Below are positions 24,161 to 32,079 of a stretch of DNA of 64,000 nucleotides, in pieces (position 1 is the first letter of the stretch; every line of letters begins with the position of its first letter). Source of the DNA: Pseudomonadota bacterium (lineage in GTDB: Bacteria > Chloroflexota > UBA6077 > JAJPGT01); assembly GCA_021325655.1 (NCBI GenBank), contig JAJPGT010000106.1, positions 1 to 64,000 on the forward strand, in the 5' to 3' direction. The notes beneath the pieces are model-generated. The model did not search any database. It was given only the letters and a program-made list of their open reading frames with translations, and was not told the origin of the DNA. The translations under genes were made by a program, and so were the position numbers.

Positions 24161-24385
24161 ATGCGCGACCTGCTCGTCCTCGCCCTGTTCGGGCTTGCCG
24201 CCTTTGGCGCGATTGTGCCGCTCGCCACCCGCGTCGGACCTCTTCAGGATTCCGCCTCGCCCGCGGTTCAGAGCCAGTGCAATGAGTCCTGGGATTACCG
24301 CAACGGAGAGACCCAGCCACACCAAACGTGCTGGAGCTGGACCTCCTGGCCGGCCAACATCGCTGCCACCAACAACAACCCCTGA
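24161..24385 (+). CDS. Small secreted Cys-containing protein, 74 residues
   Basis: From ATG 24161 a clear signal peptide (MRDLLVLALFGLAAFGAIVP) leads to a short mature region with two cysteines (QSQCNESWDYRN and HQTCWSWTSWP) rich in Trp, Asn and Thr. The composition differs from the high-GC shadows around it, which argues for a real gene. The ribosome-binding site is poor. A perfect hairpin, GTGTTT-GGGG-AAACAC (24142-24157), sits immediately before the start. No family recognised. The gene may follow the kinase transcript. Confidence 0.5.
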   Translation: MRDLLVLALFGLAAFGAIVPLATRVGPLQDSASPAVQSQCNESWDYRNGETQPHQTCWSWTSWPANIAATNNNP

Positions 24386-24451
24386 TCCAACCCCGGCGCG
24401 CAGCGCGGAATCCGACCCCGCGGTCTGCTCCACTCGATCCGCTGGCGGGCG

Positions 24452-25654
24452 CTACCGGATCACCCGGTCGGCCCGCAGCCGGGCGAGCTCCGCTGCGTCG
24501 TAGCCGAGCGCCCCGAGGATCGCGTCGGTATGCTCGCCGAGCGCGGGCGCGGGGGCGTGGGGACGGGCCGGAGTATCGGAGAGCACGATCGGCGTCCCGA
24601 GCTGGCGCATCGGCCCCAGTTGCGGGTCCTCCGTCTCCAGCATCAGCCCGCGCGCCCGGGCGGCCGGGTCGTCCAGCGCCTCGGCGACGGTCCGCACCGG
24701 CGCCACGCACACCTCCAGGTCGCGCAGCGCGGCGAACCACTCGTCGCGTGTCCTGGTCTGGAAGTAGCCCTGGAAGAACCGCAGCAGCTCCTCCTGTCGC
24801 TCGGGGGCGAACTGGAGCGGGATGAGCTCCGGCCGGCCCACGAAGCGGCAGAGAGTGGCCCAGAACCGCTCCTCCAGGGCCGCGAGTGTCAGGTAGCGGC
24901 CATCGCGGCAAGCGTAGACCTGATAGCAGGCGTAGCCGCCGCCGAGGTCGAGCTGGCCGCGGCTGGGCGCCACCCCGGTGGCAAAGTAGACGCTCGCGGC
25001 GCGCTGGAGCCAGGCGAGGGAGCCGTCGAGCATGGAAACCGCGACGTGCTGGCCCCTGCCGGTGCGGGCGCGCACGAGCAGGGCGAGCAGAATGCCAACC
25101 AGCGCCGGCTGCGCCCCGCCGCCCAGGTCGGCGATCTGCACTCCAGGCACCACCGGCGGGCCGTCGCGCGGGCCGATCAGGTCGAGCACCCCGGCCAGGG
25201 CGAGGTAGTTCAGGTCGTGGCCAACCATATCCTCATAGGGGCTGCCGGGCGGGTAGCCGCTGAGCGAGCAGGAGATAAGCCGCGGGTTGCGCACGCTGAG
25301 CGACGCATGGTCGATCCCTAGCCGCGCCGCCACCCCGGGGCGGAACCCCTCCACCAGCACGTCGGCAGTGTCCACCAACCGCTCCAGCGCCGCTCGGCCA
25401 CGCGGGTCCTTCAGGTTCAGCGCGACGCTCTGCTTGCCCCGATTCAGCATCAGGTGCCAGGCGCTGACCCTGCTGCCGGGATGGAGCGGCGGGACGGCGC
25501 GGATACCATCTCCGCGCTCGACGTCCTCCACCTTGATGACTTCGGCGCCGAAGTCGGCCAGTGCCAGAGTGCAGTATGGACCGGGCAGCAGCCGGGTCAG
25601 GTCGAGGACCCGGACGCCAGCCAGCGGGAGCAGGCCGGGCGAGGCGCTGGTCAC
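24452..25654 (-). CDS. Class III CoA-transferase (CaiB/BaiF family)
   Basis: This 400-residue protein starts at GTG 25654, which overlaps the SDR stop codon (GTGA). The family is clear from LAGVRVLDLTRLLPGPYCT, LADFGAEVIKVEDVERGD, LNRGKQSVALNLKDP, ADVLVEGFRPGVAARLGI, and the catalytic-Asp region NLNY within MVGHDLNYLALAGVLD. It would move CoA between carboxylic acids. It is the last gene of the five-gene minus-strand operon. Its partner acids are not evident, but neighbours point to products of sugar-acid breakdown. Confidence 0.92.
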   Translation of the reverse strand: MTSASPGLLPLAGVRVLDLTRLLPGPYCTLALADFGAEVIKVEDVERGDGIRAVPPLHPGSRVSAWHLMLNRGKQSVALNLKDPRGRAALERLVDTADVLVEGFRPGVAARLGIDHASLSVRNPRLISCSLSGYPPGSPYEDMVGHDLNYLALAGVLDLIGPRDGPPVVPGVQIADLGGGAQPALVGILLALLVRARTGRGQHVAVSMLDGSLAWLQRAASVYFATGVAPSRGQLDLGGGYACYQVYACRDGRYLTLAALEERFWATLCRFVGRPELIPLQFAPERQEELLRFFQGYFQTRTRDEWFAALRDLEVCVAPVRTVAEALDDPAARARGLMLETEDPQLGPMRQLGTPIVLSDTPARPHAPAPALGEHTDAILGALGYDAAELARLRADRVIR

Positions 25655-26427
25655 TCGTACATCAGCCCGGGCAGGCCGCCGTGCATGATGTACCCGCCGT
25701 CGATAGCCAGGGTCGTCCCGATGCAGTAGCGCGCCTCGTCGGAGGCGAAGAACAGCACCCCGGCAGCAATCCACTCGGGCTGCGCCACCTCCTGTAGCGG
25801 GACGCGCTGGTTCAGCGCCGCCAGCACTGGCGGGGTGTAGAAGGGGCGGCTCAGATTGGTCCAGGTGGCGCCGGGGCGGACGCAGTTGACAGTGATCTTA
25901 TGCGGCGCCAGCTCCGAGGCGAGCGTCCGGGAGAAGGCCTCCACCCCGCCCTTGGCCGCGGTATACGCCCCGGCGTTTGGCTCCGACAGCACCGCGTGGA
26001 TCGAGGAGGTGTTGACGATGCGGCCGCCCCGCCCCTGGCGGATCATCTGCCGCGCCGCGGCCTTCGAGCCGAGGAAGACGCTGGTCAGGTTCGTCCGCAG
26101 CACCAGCTCCCACTCCGCCTCGCTGGTGTCCACGACGAGCCCAACCCGCAGGATGCCGGCGTTGTTGACCATGATGTCCAGCCCGCCGAACCGCTCGACC
26201 GCCTCCTGCACCATCCGCTCCACCTCGGCCGCCTTCGTCACATCCGTGGGCTGGGCGAGGGCAACCCCGCCGGCCTGCTCGATCGCCCGCGCCACCTCCT
26301 GGGCGCCGGCCGCGTTGATATCCGCCACGACCACCCGCGCCCCTTCCGCCGCCAGCCCGGTCGCGACCGCGCGCCCGATGCCCGACGCCGCCCCGGTCAC
26401 GATCGCGCTCTTGCCGCTGAATCGCAT
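25651..26427 (-). CDS. Short-chain dehydrogenase/reductase (SDR)
   Basis: This 258-residue classical SDR has the cofactor motif TGAASGIGRAVA (10-21), VVVADINAAG with an acidic residue favouring NAD(H), NNAG at the end of strand 4 (MVNNAGIL), catalytic Ser in VNTSSIHAV, and the YTAAKGG catalytic Tyr/Lys pair (YxxxK). The C-terminus has DGGYIMHGG. It should oxidise or reduce a hydroxyl/keto group of a sugar-derived compound in the operon's pathway. It is translationally coupled to the CoA-transferase. A 9-bp hairpin lies in the 114-base gap separating it from the GntR gene. Confidence 0.95.
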   Translation of the reverse strand: MRFSGKSAIVTGAASGIGRAVATGLAAEGARVVVADINAAGAQEVARAIEQAGGVALAQPTDVTKAAEVERMVQEAVERFGGLDIMVNNAGILRVGLVVDTSEAEWELVLRTNLTSVFLGSKAAARQMIRQGRGGRIVNTSSIHAVLSEPNAGAYTAAKGGVEAFSRTLASELAPHKITVNCVRPGATWTNLSRPFYTPPVLAALNQRVPLQEVAQPEWIAAGVLFFASDEARYCIGTTLAIDGGYIMHGGLPGLMYE

Positions 26428-26448
26428 TGCGCTCTCCTTCCCCTCGTC

Positions 26449-26469
26449 CTGGCTGGCCGCGCCAGCCAG
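26449..26469 (-). terminator. Intercistronic hairpin between GntR and SDR genes
   Basis: CTGGCTGGC and GCCAGCCAG pair perfectly around CGC. It lies 22 bases before the SDR start codon on the transcribed strand. It may attenuate or process the message inside the operon; there is no T-tract. Confidence 0.4.
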
Positions 26470-26541
26470 CCCCAGGCTGGCTGTCTTCCGGCCGGGCTCA
26501 GCATCTGAGCGCGGCCAGGCAGCCGCGCCGATGGTACACCT

Positions 26542-27333
26542 TCAGCCGCCGGCGGGCGAGCCTGGCGGAGAGCCCCGGGCGGCGGGGCGGCGCTGGCGGG
26601 CGACCTGGTAGGCGCGGCGCTGCGCCGCGAAGTGGTCCAGCATCGCCTGGGTGGCGGCCGCCTCGTCGCCGGCGGCGATTGCCTCCAGGATGCACTGGTG
26701 CTCGCACTGGGTGTCGCCCAGGCGGTTCGGCGCCAGGTCGGCGATGCTGATCTGGCGCATCTCGAGCAGCAGCTCTTGCAGGTCGTCAATGATGTGGCGA
26801 AAGACGCGGTTGCGGGCGACGTCGGCGATGGCGTTGTGCAGCGCCAGGTCGGCGCGGGTGAAGGCCGCCAGGTCGCGCGCCTCGGCGTGTCGCCCCACCT
26901 CGGCGTGTCGCTCCCACAGTCGCGCCAGGTCCTCCGGGGTGGCCAGGCGCGCCGCCAGCGCGGCGAGGCGCGGCTCGATCGCCTCGCGCACCACTGCGAG
27001 CTGCTCGAACAGCGTCTCGTCCTCCAGCAGGTCCAGGCGCTCGCGGGTTACCCGTCCTCCCACGGGCTCCGGCGGGGGAGCGACGAAGGTGCCCCGGCCG
27101 GCGTCGGTGCGCAGGTAGCCCATCACCTCGAGCAGGCGGAGCCCCTCGCGCACCGACATGCGGCTGACACCCAGCCGCGCTGCCAGCTCCCGTTCGGAGG
27201 GAAGCTGCTCGCCCGGCCGCAGCGCGCCGTCGCGGATCCGCGCCTGGATCTGCTGGACAACCTCGGCGGAGACGCGCCGCTTGGCAACGATGGTGAAGTC
27301 GGCCCGGCTATCGCCGCCTGCCGTGTTGGTCAC
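26542..27333 (-). CDS. GntR-family regulator, FadR subfamily
   Basis: This 263-residue protein has an N-terminal winged helix (VVQQIQARIRDGALRPGEQL, PSERELAARLGVSRMSVREG, then LRTDAGRGTFV) and an all-helical FCD effector domain. The FCD metal/ligand pattern is visible as DLALHNAIADVARN and CEHQCILEAIAAGD. FadR-type regulators bind operators with a TGGT-N3-ACCA core. Two such palindromes lie at 29850-29864 and 33363-33389, before this operon and before a sugar-binding-protein gene. It therefore probably represses both and itself, released by a pathway acid. It overlaps the dehydratase stop by four bases. Confidence 0.94.
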   Translation of the reverse strand: MTNTAGGDSRADFTIVAKRRVSAEVVQQIQARIRDGALRPGEQLPSERELAARLGVSRMSVREGLRLLEVMGYLRTDAGRGTFVAPPPEPVGGRVTRERLDLLEDETLFEQLAVVREAIEPRLAALAARLATPEDLARLWERHAEVGRHAEARDLAAFTRADLALHNAIADVARNRVFRHIIDDLQELLLEMRQISIADLAPNRLGDTQCEHQCILEAIAAGDEAAATQAMLDHFAAQRRAYQVARQRRPAARGSPPGSPAGG

Positions 27334-28595
27334 AGGCGCGACACCCGCACTGTGGCGTCCGGCCGCCGGGTGAGCTCCGGGAGTAGCTCGGTGCCCAGCC
27401 CCACCCCCTCGGGGGCGGAGGCGAAGCCGTTCTCGATCCGCGGCAGTGCCGTCACCAGCTCCTGGTACCAGCCGTGATAGAACGCCCGCACGGTTTCCTG
27501 GATCAGCGCGTTCGGCGCGTTGATGCTGAGGTGGACCGAGGCCATCAAGACGACCGGGCCGGTGCAGTCGTGGGGCGCAACGGGAAGCTGGTACGCCTCC
27601 GCCATCGCGGCGATCTTACGCGCCTCGCTGAACCCGCCCGCCCAGGAGAGGTCGAGCATGACGATCCCAACTGCGCGCTGCTCCAGCAGGTCGCGGAACG
27701 CCCAGCGCGATCCGAGCGCTTCGCTGGCGGTGATCGGGACCCGGGTGAAGCGCGCCAGCTCGGCCAGGGCGCTCAGGTTATCCATCTTGATCGGGTCTTC
27801 GTACCAGAAGGGGGAGAACTCCTCCAGCGCCTGGGTGATCTGCCGGGCGGCGCGCAGGTCCCAGAGCGAGTGGAACTCCACCATCACGTCCATCGCCTCG
27901 CCCACAGCGCGGCGGATCTTGCGGAACGGCTCCAGCGCCGTCTTCAGATCGGCGGGGGAGATGTAGTGGCCATCAGAGGCCTCAGCGTAGGGGTCGAAGG
28001 GCCAGATCTTCATCCCGCTGACGCCTTCCGCCAGCAGGCTCTCCGCCAGCTCGTCGGCGCGGTGCATGAAGGCGTCCAGGTCCTCGTACGGCCCGCTCGC
28101 CTCGCCTGTCGGCAGCCCCCAGTTGTCCACCGCCTGGGCCGGCCGGGCGCGGATGTAGCGGTATCCGGCGCAGGTGTTGTAGACGCGGATCTTGTCGCGG
28201 CTCGCCCCACCGAGCAGTTGGTAGATCGGCAGCCCGGTCGCCTTGCCGAACAGGTCCCACAGGGCGATGTCCACCGCGGAGTTCCCGCGCCCCTCCACCC
28301 CGGTGCTCTTGAAGCCGAGGTAGCCGTAGAGCGCCCGGGCGTGGCGGTCGATCTCCAGCGGGTTCTTGCCGAGCAGGTACGGGGCGACGGTCTCGTGGAC
28401 GTACGCCGCCACCGCCTGCGCGCCAAAGAACGTCTCCCCTAGTCCAACAAGCCCCTGGTCAGTGTGCACTCGCACCCAGAGCAGATTGGGGAACTCGCCA
28501 AGCTGGATCGTCTCCAGCGCCGTCACCTTCAGCCGGGGCGGGGTCGGCACGGCCGGGGGCATCGCCGCGGTCTCCGTGGACTGGACGTGAGTCAT
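27330..28595 (-). CDS. Enolase-superfamily (mandelate racemase/muconate lactonizing-type) sugar-acid dehydratase
   Basis: This 421-residue protein has an N-terminal capping domain with LETIQLGEFPNLLWVRVHTD and a TIM barrel. Metal ligands are likely the acidic residues of MDVMVEFHSLWD, FWYEDPIKMD and ITASEALGS. A Lys in GMKIWPFDPY and a His in LPVAPHDCTGPVV are candidates for the catalytic bases. These enzymes typically dehydrate an aldonate or similar acid to a 2-keto-3-deoxy acid. Position between a zinc dehydrogenase and a GntR regulator supports that role. The exact substrate is unknown. Confidence 0.92.
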   Translation of the reverse strand: MTHVQSTETAAMPPAVPTPPRLKVTALETIQLGEFPNLLWVRVHTDQGLVGLGETFFGAQAVAAYVHETVAPYLLGKNPLEIDRHARALYGYLGFKSTGVEGRGNSAVDIALWDLFGKATGLPIYQLLGGASRDKIRVYNTCAGYRYIRARPAQAVDNWGLPTGEASGPYEDLDAFMHRADELAESLLAEGVSGMKIWPFDPYAEASDGHYISPADLKTALEPFRKIRRAVGEAMDVMVEFHSLWDLRAARQITQALEEFSPFWYEDPIKMDNLSALAELARFTRVPITASEALGSRWAFRDLLEQRAVGIVMLDLSWAGGFSEARKIAAMAEAYQLPVAPHDCTGPVVLMASVHLSINAPNALIQETVRAFYHGWYQELVTALPRIENGFASAPEGVGLGTELLPELTRRPDATVRVSRL

Positions 28596-29656
28596 AGGTG
28601 CGGCCCAACCAGAATCTTCAGGTACTGGTCACCACGCTCTGCCAGTGCGAGGAAGCCGTCTTCGACCACCCGCTCCAGCGGGATGCGGGCGGTAACGAGC
28701 GGGGTAACCTCGATCCGCCCGCTGGCGATGAGCTCCACCGCCGCCGGCAGGTCCTCGTCGTAGTGGTGCTGCACCGTGCCGAGAATCTGCTTCTCGCCGA
28801 CGATGATCTCCAGCGTGGTGATCGGTACCTGGCCGGGGTAGATCCCCACCAGCACGATCCGGCCACCCTTGCGCGCCGTCTTGATCGCCAGCTCAGCGGT
28901 GCCGGCCGCGCCGGCGCACTCGAAGACGATGTCCGGGCCGACACCGTGCAGCGTATCGCGCAGCTCCTCCAGCCAGGTTGGCTGCGCCGGGTCGATCGCT
29001 GCCGTCGCGCCCAGCCGCAGCGCCAGCTCGCGGCGCGCGGCGCGGGGCTCGATCAGGTACACCTGGCCGGCGCCGGCTGCCCGCGCGGCCTGTAGCACGA
29101 GCTGTCCCACCGGCCCCCCACCGACGACCGCCACCGATTCTCCCAGCCGGGGATTCGCCTTGCGCACCGCCCGGACCGCCACCTCGGTCGGCTCCACCAG
29201 CGCCGATAGCTCGTCCGGGATCGCCTCTGGTAGCTGGACGCAGGAGAAGGCCGGCACCGCCACGTACTCCGCCAGCCCGCCGTCCGTGTGCAGCCCGATC
29301 GCCGCCCAGTTCACGCACAGCGCGTACTCGTGGCGCAGGCAGAAGAAGCAGCGGCCGCAGAACAGGACGACCTCCGGTGCCACCCGGTCGCCGGGGGCGA
29401 AGCCACTCACCCCCTCGCCGACCTCGACTACGGTGCCGGCGAACTCGTGCCCGAGCGTCAGCGGAGCGGTGCGCCCGGTCAGCCCATTCGGCGTCTCGAC
29501 TGGGATGATGTTCGGCCCGTGGCGATACTCCTCCATGTCGGTACCGCAGATGCCACACCAGCTCACCTTCAGCACCAGCTCGCCGGGCTGTGCCCGTGGC
29601 TCGGGCACCTGCTCGACCCGCACATCCTGCCGCCCATGCCAGCGCGCCGCCTTCAT
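28592..29656 (-). CDS. Zinc-dependent medium-chain dehydrogenase (sugar/polyol dehydrogenase-like)
   Basis: This 354-residue MDR enzyme starts at ATG 29656 with no extension. The catalytic zinc site is CGICGTDMEEYRHG and GHEFAGTVVEVGEGV. A structural-zinc-type Cys cluster follows (FCGRCFFCLRHEYALC). The Rossmann fold shows VAVVGGGPVGQLVLQAARA and an acidic residue after strand 2 (VYLIEP) favouring NAD. It resembles the butanediol/threonine/sorbitol dehydrogenase group. It is the first gene of the operon driven from the promoter at 29880-29909 and overlaps the dehydratase start (ATGA). Confidence 0.93.
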   Translation of the reverse strand: MKAARWHGRQDVRVEQVPEPRAQPGELVLKVSWCGICGTDMEEYRHGPNIIPVETPNGLTGRTAPLTLGHEFAGTVVEVGEGVSGFAPGDRVAPEVVLFCGRCFFCLRHEYALCVNWAAIGLHTDGGLAEYVAVPAFSCVQLPEAIPDELSALVEPTEVAVRAVRKANPRLGESVAVVGGGPVGQLVLQAARAAGAGQVYLIEPRAARRELALRLGATAAIDPAQPTWLEELRDTLHGVGPDIVFECAGAAGTAELAIKTARKGGRIVLVGIYPGQVPITTLEIIVGEKQILGTVQHHYDEDLPAAVELIASGRIEVTPLVTARIPLERVVEDGFLALAERGDQYLKILVGPHL

Positions 29657-29849
29657 CGTCGCCCGCCCACCTGGAAATCTTGGCTTGTGCCCGGCTTCGC
29701 CCTCGGTCGCGCCCGCGCCTGCCCCCGCTCGAGCACCGCGCCGTGGCCTGGTCCGCTGCCATGCCCGCTCTGCGCCCTGGCGGGAACAGGGCCTGCCCAT
29801 AGCGCTTTCCCGGCGGGTGCGCTACAGTAAGCGCGCCGCGGGTCGGACT

Positions 29850-29864
29850 ACTGGTCTGACCAGT
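29850..29864. promoter_or_regulatory. FadR-type operator, copy 1
   Basis: The perfect palindrome ACTGGTC-T-GACCAGT has the TGGT-N3-ACCA core of FadR-subfamily sites. It lies just downstream of the expected start of transcription for the minus-strand operon, so a bound repressor would block elongation or promoter escape. Around 60 bases here match the copy at 33363-33427, including promoter boxes. Confidence 0.8.
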
Positions 29865-29879
29865 TGCCCAGACGGGGCA

Positions 29880-29909
29880 AGTGAACCAGCTTCGGCAATG
29901 GGCTGTCAA
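29880..29909 (-). promoter_or_regulatory. Promoter of the five-gene sugar-acid operon
   Basis: On the minus strand TTGACA (29909-29904) is followed after 18 bases by TTCACT (29885-29880). The same two hexamers recur in the second cassette at 33399-33427 with 17 bases between. That conservation is the main support, because TTCACT is a weak -10. The leader to the ATG at 29656 would be about 215 bases. Confidence 0.65.
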
Positions 29910-30080
29910 GCCGCCCGCGTGGGACGGCACGCCGCGGAGCGCGCTCGCGGCACGGCGGCGCGTGTCCCTCGCGCCGCCGCGGGAATACCTGTATACGTCC
30001 TGGCCAATCGGCGGTATCCTGGAACCGCACGCGGCGGGCGCGCGGGCCGCGCCGGGCCGCCAGGCGACAAGGGGGACTGG

Positions 30081-30857
30081 ATGGAGCAACCGGGAGCAGC
30101 GGTAGCGACGCCCAATGGCGCGGCGGGACGTCCGATCCTCGAGCTGAAGGGGATCTCCAAGTTCTTCGGGCACGTGCGGGCGCTGCAGGACGTGGACTTC
30201 GACCTGCGCGACGGCGAGGTGCTCGCCCTGGTGGGGGACAACGGCGCCGGTAAGAGCACCCTCATCAAGATCATCTCCGGGGTCTACCAGCCCGACCGCG
30301 GCGCCATCTTTCTGGATGGCAAGCAGGTCCACTTCCCGAATCCCGGCGTCGCCCGCGACCACGGCATCGCCACGGTGTACCAGGACCTGGCGCTGGTCGA
30401 TCAGCGCGACGTCGCCGCCAACCTCTTCCTCGGTCGCGAGCCGCGCAAGGGGCTGGTGGTCGACCGGCGCAAGATGGTGGCCGACTCCGAGCAGGTGCTC
30501 CAGGACCTGCACATCCGCATCCCGTCGGTCTTCTCGCTGGTCGGCTTCCTTTCCGGCGGCCAGCGCCAGGCAGTGGCGATCGGCCGCGCCGTGGCCCAGG
30601 GTGGCCGAATCATCATCATGGACGAGCCGACCGCGGCGCTCGGGATCGAGCAGTCGCGGCACGTGCTGGACCTGATCCATCGGCTGAAGGCGGAAGGCCA
30701 TTCGGTGATCATCATCAGCCATAACCTGCGCCACGTCTTCTCCGTCGCGGACCGCATCACCGTGATGCGGGGCGGCCACAATGTGGGCACCCGGCTGAAA
30801 GGGGAGACCACCGGCGAGGAGATCGTCAAGATGATCGTCGGCGCCGAGATGCTGTAG
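30081..30857 (+). CDS. Sugar ABC transporter ATPase, single nucleotide-binding domain (FrcA-like)
   Basis: The protein has 258 residues; ATG 30081 follows GGGGGA. One complete NBD: Walker A GDNGAGKST, Q-loop VYQDLALVD, signature LSGGQRQAVAIG, Walker B IIIMDEPTAAL and switch His in IIISHNLRH. Unlike the first importer in the window, there is no second NBD, as in the fructose FrcA type, so two copies should pair with the permease. It is followed 23 bases later by the permease gene. A matching binding protein lies convergently at 32080-33192. Confidence 0.94.
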   Translation: MEQPGAAVATPNGAAGRPILELKGISKFFGHVRALQDVDFDLRDGEVLALVGDNGAGKSTLIKIISGVYQPDRGAIFLDGKQVHFPNPGVARDHGIATVYQDLALVDQRDVAANLFLGREPRKGLVVDRRKMVADSEQVLQDLHIRIPSVFSLVGFLSGGQRQAVAIGRAVAQGGRIIIMDEPTAALGIEQSRHVLDLIHRLKAEGHSVIIISHNLRHVFSVADRITVMRGGHNVGTRLKGETTGEEIVKMIVGAEML

Positions 30858-30880
30858 CCGGCGCCGGGGGAGGAGCGACC

Positions 30881-31987
30881 ATGGCCGAAGTCGTCGAGCG
30901 CCAGAGCTGGGAGGATGCCGAGGACAGCATCGCCCTGGGAGTCGCCGGGCCGACGTTCACCGCCCGCAAGCTGACCGCCGCGGAACGGTTCGCCCGCCAG
31001 CGCGAGCTGGGCATCCTCGCCGCGGCCGTGCTGATGTTCATTCTGCTCAGCGTCGCCACCGACAAGTTCCTGACGCTGAACAACATCCTGAACGTCGCCC
31101 GCCAGATCTCCCTGCTCGCCATCGTCGCCGCCGGGATGACCTATCTGTTCGTCGCCGGGGAGCTCGACCTGTCCGTCGGCTCCACCTACGCGATGGGCGT
31201 GATCGCCTTCGCCACCTTCAGCGCGAAGTGGAACCTGAACCCGTTGCTGGCGCTGCTAGCGACGATCGCCTTCGGGGCGCTGGTAGGCTTGGTGAACGGA
31301 CTGGTGACGACGAAGATCGGGATGCCCTCGTTCATCGTCACCCTGGGCATGCTCAGCGTGATGCGCGGAGCGGCGCTGCTCGCCTCCAACGGCTGGCCGA
31401 TCAGCATGAACGTCCCCGGCCTGCTGTTCGATGTCCTGGGCGGCAACATCCTGATCGCCAACGGCCGCGTCGCGTTGATCGGCACCACCCTCACCGTCCC
31501 GCCCGCGGCGGTGCAGGCGCTGATCCCGGTGCAGATCTTCTGGATGCTGGGCATTCTGCTGGTGCTCGGGTTCGTCCTGTCGCGCACCCCGTTCGGCTAC
31601 CACGTCTACTCGACGGGCGGAAACAAGGAGGCAGCTAAGCGCGCCGGCATCAACACGGACCGGATCAAGATCATCTGCTTCATGCTGACCGGCGGGCTGG
31701 TCGGGCTGGCCGCGTCGATCCTGGTAAGCTGGCTGCACACGGGCAACCCGAACACCGGCGTCGGCTTCGAGCTGGACGTCATCGCTGCGGTCATCATCGG
31801 CGGCACCAACCTGTTCGGTGGCGCCGGGAGCATCTTCGGCACGTTCCTGGGCGCGGCGATCACCGGGATGATCTCGAACGGGCTGGTGCTGCTGGGCGCC
31901 TCGGCATTCTTCGAGCCGGTCGCCAAGGGCCTGATCATCGTCGCCGCTGTCGCGCTGGATATCCTGATCCGCTCGCGGCAGAAGTAG
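30881..31987 (+). CDS. Sugar ABC transporter permease (FrcC/RbsC-like)
   Basis: This 368-residue polytopic permease starts at ATG 30881 after GGAGGAG. A soluble N-terminus of about 40 residues precedes roughly eight to ten helices. Family landmarks are VAAGMTYLFVAGELDLSVGS, VTTKIGMPSFIVTLGMLSVM, STGGNKEAAKRAGINTDRIK and AAVIIGGTNLFGGAGS. With the single-NBD ATPase and the convergent binding protein it makes a complete importer. The adjacent FadR operators suggest that it feeds the sugar-acid operon at 24452-29656. Confidence 0.94.
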   Translation: MAEVVERQSWEDAEDSIALGVAGPTFTARKLTAAERFARQRELGILAAAVLMFILLSVATDKFLTLNNILNVARQISLLAIVAAGMTYLFVAGELDLSVGSTYAMGVIAFATFSAKWNLNPLLALLATIAFGALVGLVNGLVTTKIGMPSFIVTLGMLSVMRGAALLASNGWPISMNVPGLLFDVLGGNILIANGRVALIGTTLTVPPAAVQALIPVQIFWMLGILLVLGFVLSRTPFGYHVYSTGGNKEAAKRAGINTDRIKIICFMLTGGLVGLAASILVSWLHTGNPNTGVGFELDVIAAVIIGGTNLFGGAGSIFGTFLGAAITGMISNGLVLLGASAFFEPVAKGLIIVAAVALDILIRSRQK

Positions 31988-32030
31988 CGGTCACGTCCCC
32001 ACGAGCGCGCTAGGAGGCCGCCAGAACGAC

Positions 32031-32058
32031 ACCGGGGGCGCCAGGCGGCGCCCCCGGT
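32031..32058. terminator. Bidirectional terminator between convergent transporter genes
   Basis: A perfect 12-bp stem (ACCGGGGGCGCC with GGCGCCCCCGGT) and the loop AGGC lies midway between the permease stop (31987) and the binding-protein stop (32080). It shares the core CCGGGGGCGC with the hairpin at 42746-42772. Confidence 0.75.
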
Positions 32059-32079
32059 CGGCTGTAAGCGCAGGTGGCG

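Larger units (their letters stand above)
29657..30080. other. Divergent control region between the dehydrogenase operon and the second importer
   Basis: These 424 bases hold the minus-strand promoter and FadR-type operator listed separately. They also form the upstream region of the plus-strand ATPase gene. I see no clear plus-strand promoter; the patch CTGTATACGTCC near 29990 is the most AT-rich candidate. No gene is present. Confidence 0.5.

Noticed and set aside
28893..30779. A 628-codon minus-strand frame across the control region and the ABC ATPase gene
   Set aside because: It runs antisense to the ATPase and through the operator region, with no recognisable domain; the plus-strand ATPase and minus-strand dehydrogenase explain the coding here.
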